The notes beneath the pieces are model-generated. The model saw only the letters and a program-made list of their open reading frames with translations, ran no database searches and had not been told where the DNA came from. This document shows, piece after piece, positions 63,694-64,000 of a DNA stretch of 64,000 bases (within the stretch, counting starts at the first letter, position 1; every line of letters starts with the position of its first letter). The DNA comes from Bacillota bacterium (GTDB lineage Bacteria > Bacillota > Clostridia > Acetivibrionales > DSM-1351): the NCBI GenBank assembly GCA_023415305.1, contig JAEZKZ010000114.1:4639-68638 (forward strand), written 5' to 3'. A program made the position numbers and the translations under genes.

Positions 63694-64000
63694 TTGAAAT
63701 AGTAATCCCTTGAGTGTTATACTAGCTAAGCTGTCGCCGATGAGGCGTAGCAAGCTCCTGAGGACAGGTCATCACAAGAAGTAATTTCGTGGAAATAATT
63801 ACTTGAAAATCAGGTGTTGACAAAGCCATAAAGGCGTGATATTATAATAAAGCTGATTGCGAAAGCGAACAGCAACAAACCTTGAAAAGCAGTAGCAACA
63901 ACGCTTTTAAGGTGTGGACTTTGAAAAGTAAACAGTGACAAATACATGCAAAAGAATGATATAAGTTGTTCCAAGAACAACAAAATTGTTCTTTAGTAAA
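63694..64000 (+). promoter_or_regulatory. Tandem promoters and leader of a probable rRNA operon
   Basis: Promoter 1 is TTGAAA (63694-63699), 18 bases, TATACT (63718-63723). Promoter 2 is consensus: TTGACA (63817-63822), 17 bases, TATTAT (63840-63845). The RNA then has GGACTTTGAAAAGTAAACAG (near 63915) and TTGTTCTTTAGTAAA at the very end, both similar to boxA antitermination sequences of rRNA leaders. A hairpin GTTGTTC/GAACAAC precedes the second. No coding region is seen from 63530 to the end. The 16S gene would start just past the window (inference). The stretch 63530-63693 shows nothing beyond one weak hairpin. Confidence 0.65.

Noticed and set aside
63727..63765. CGATGAGG stretch reminiscent of a hammerhead ribozyme core
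   Set aside because: The CUGAUGA box is not exact and no matching GAAA box or cleavage site closes the three-stem fold.

Overview
The window looks like the chromosome of a low-GC, Gram-positive anaerobe of the class Clostridia. Evidence is strong GGAGG-type ribosome sites, frequent TTG/GTG starts, a T-box leader, many intrinsic terminators and clostridial-type gene content. The genes for xylose, an alpha-glucoside phosphorylase and GDP-fucose fit a plant-fibre degrader. A relative of Ruminiclostridium (Clostridium) cellulolyticum is my best guess; no cellulosome gene is present to prove it.

Layout. 1-2.1 kb: end of a glycan or sugar-nucleotide type operon (a truncated TPP-enzyme beta subunit and an SDR epimerase/dehydratase). 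2.1-7.4 kb: an AraC/GyrI-like regulator divergent from a nucleotidyltransferase and a UvrA-like ABC protein, possibly a drug-response unit, then a small membrane protein. 7.6-12.2 kb: two sugar-type ABC permeases joined to an HlyD-like adaptor and an FtsX/MacB-like permease, with no ATPase or binding protein. 12.3-15.5 kb: three tandem, overlapping paralogues resembling alpha-1,6-fucosyltransferases (NodZ/FUT8 type). 15.6-17.8 kb: a small secreted Lys-rich protein with a Thr/Ser/Gly/Ala tract, an APH-type kinase and a DivIVA-like coiled coil. 17.9-19.9 kb: gmd and fcl, the two enzymes that make GDP-L-fucose, the likely donor for the fucosyltransferase-like trio.

20-27 kb: modA without modBC but with an unusual leader, an ABC-2 exporter with an AraC regulator, and a secreted protein with two DJ-1/PfpI domains. 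27-30 kb: proS behind a leader that encodes a Pro-codon peptide followed by alternative RNA hairpins (candidate attenuator), then tadA and a thioredoxin-fold protein. 30.3-35.4 kb: a 1718-residue secreted protein built of about 18 repeats of about 93 residues.

35.7-44.7 kb: branched-chain amino acid synthesis. A T-box leader (probable Leu specifier) precedes ilvB-ilvN-ilvC-leuA. A 139-bp nested inverted-repeat element lies between ilvC and leuA. A satD/DUF3307 pair with its own operator-like palindromes separates leuA from cimA, so isoleucine can start from citramalate. 45.4-49.6 kb: xylB-xylR-xylA behind a 25-bp palindrome. 49.7-51.5 kb: PadR/DUF4180 and a nitroreductase. 51.8-59.4 kb: a LacI-controlled operon with a binding protein, two permeases, a GH65 phosphorylase (probably maltose phosphorylase) and beta-phosphoglucomutase, again without an ATPase. 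59.6-63.5 kb: an acyltransferase-like gene overlapping a zinc-ribbon membrane protein, a 2-hydroxyacid dehydrogenase and a methyltransferase. The last 300 bases carry strong promoters and boxA-like motifs typical of an rRNA operon leader, so a 16S rRNA gene probably starts just past the window.

No CRISPR array, tRNA gene, rRNA gene, transposase or phage module was seen.
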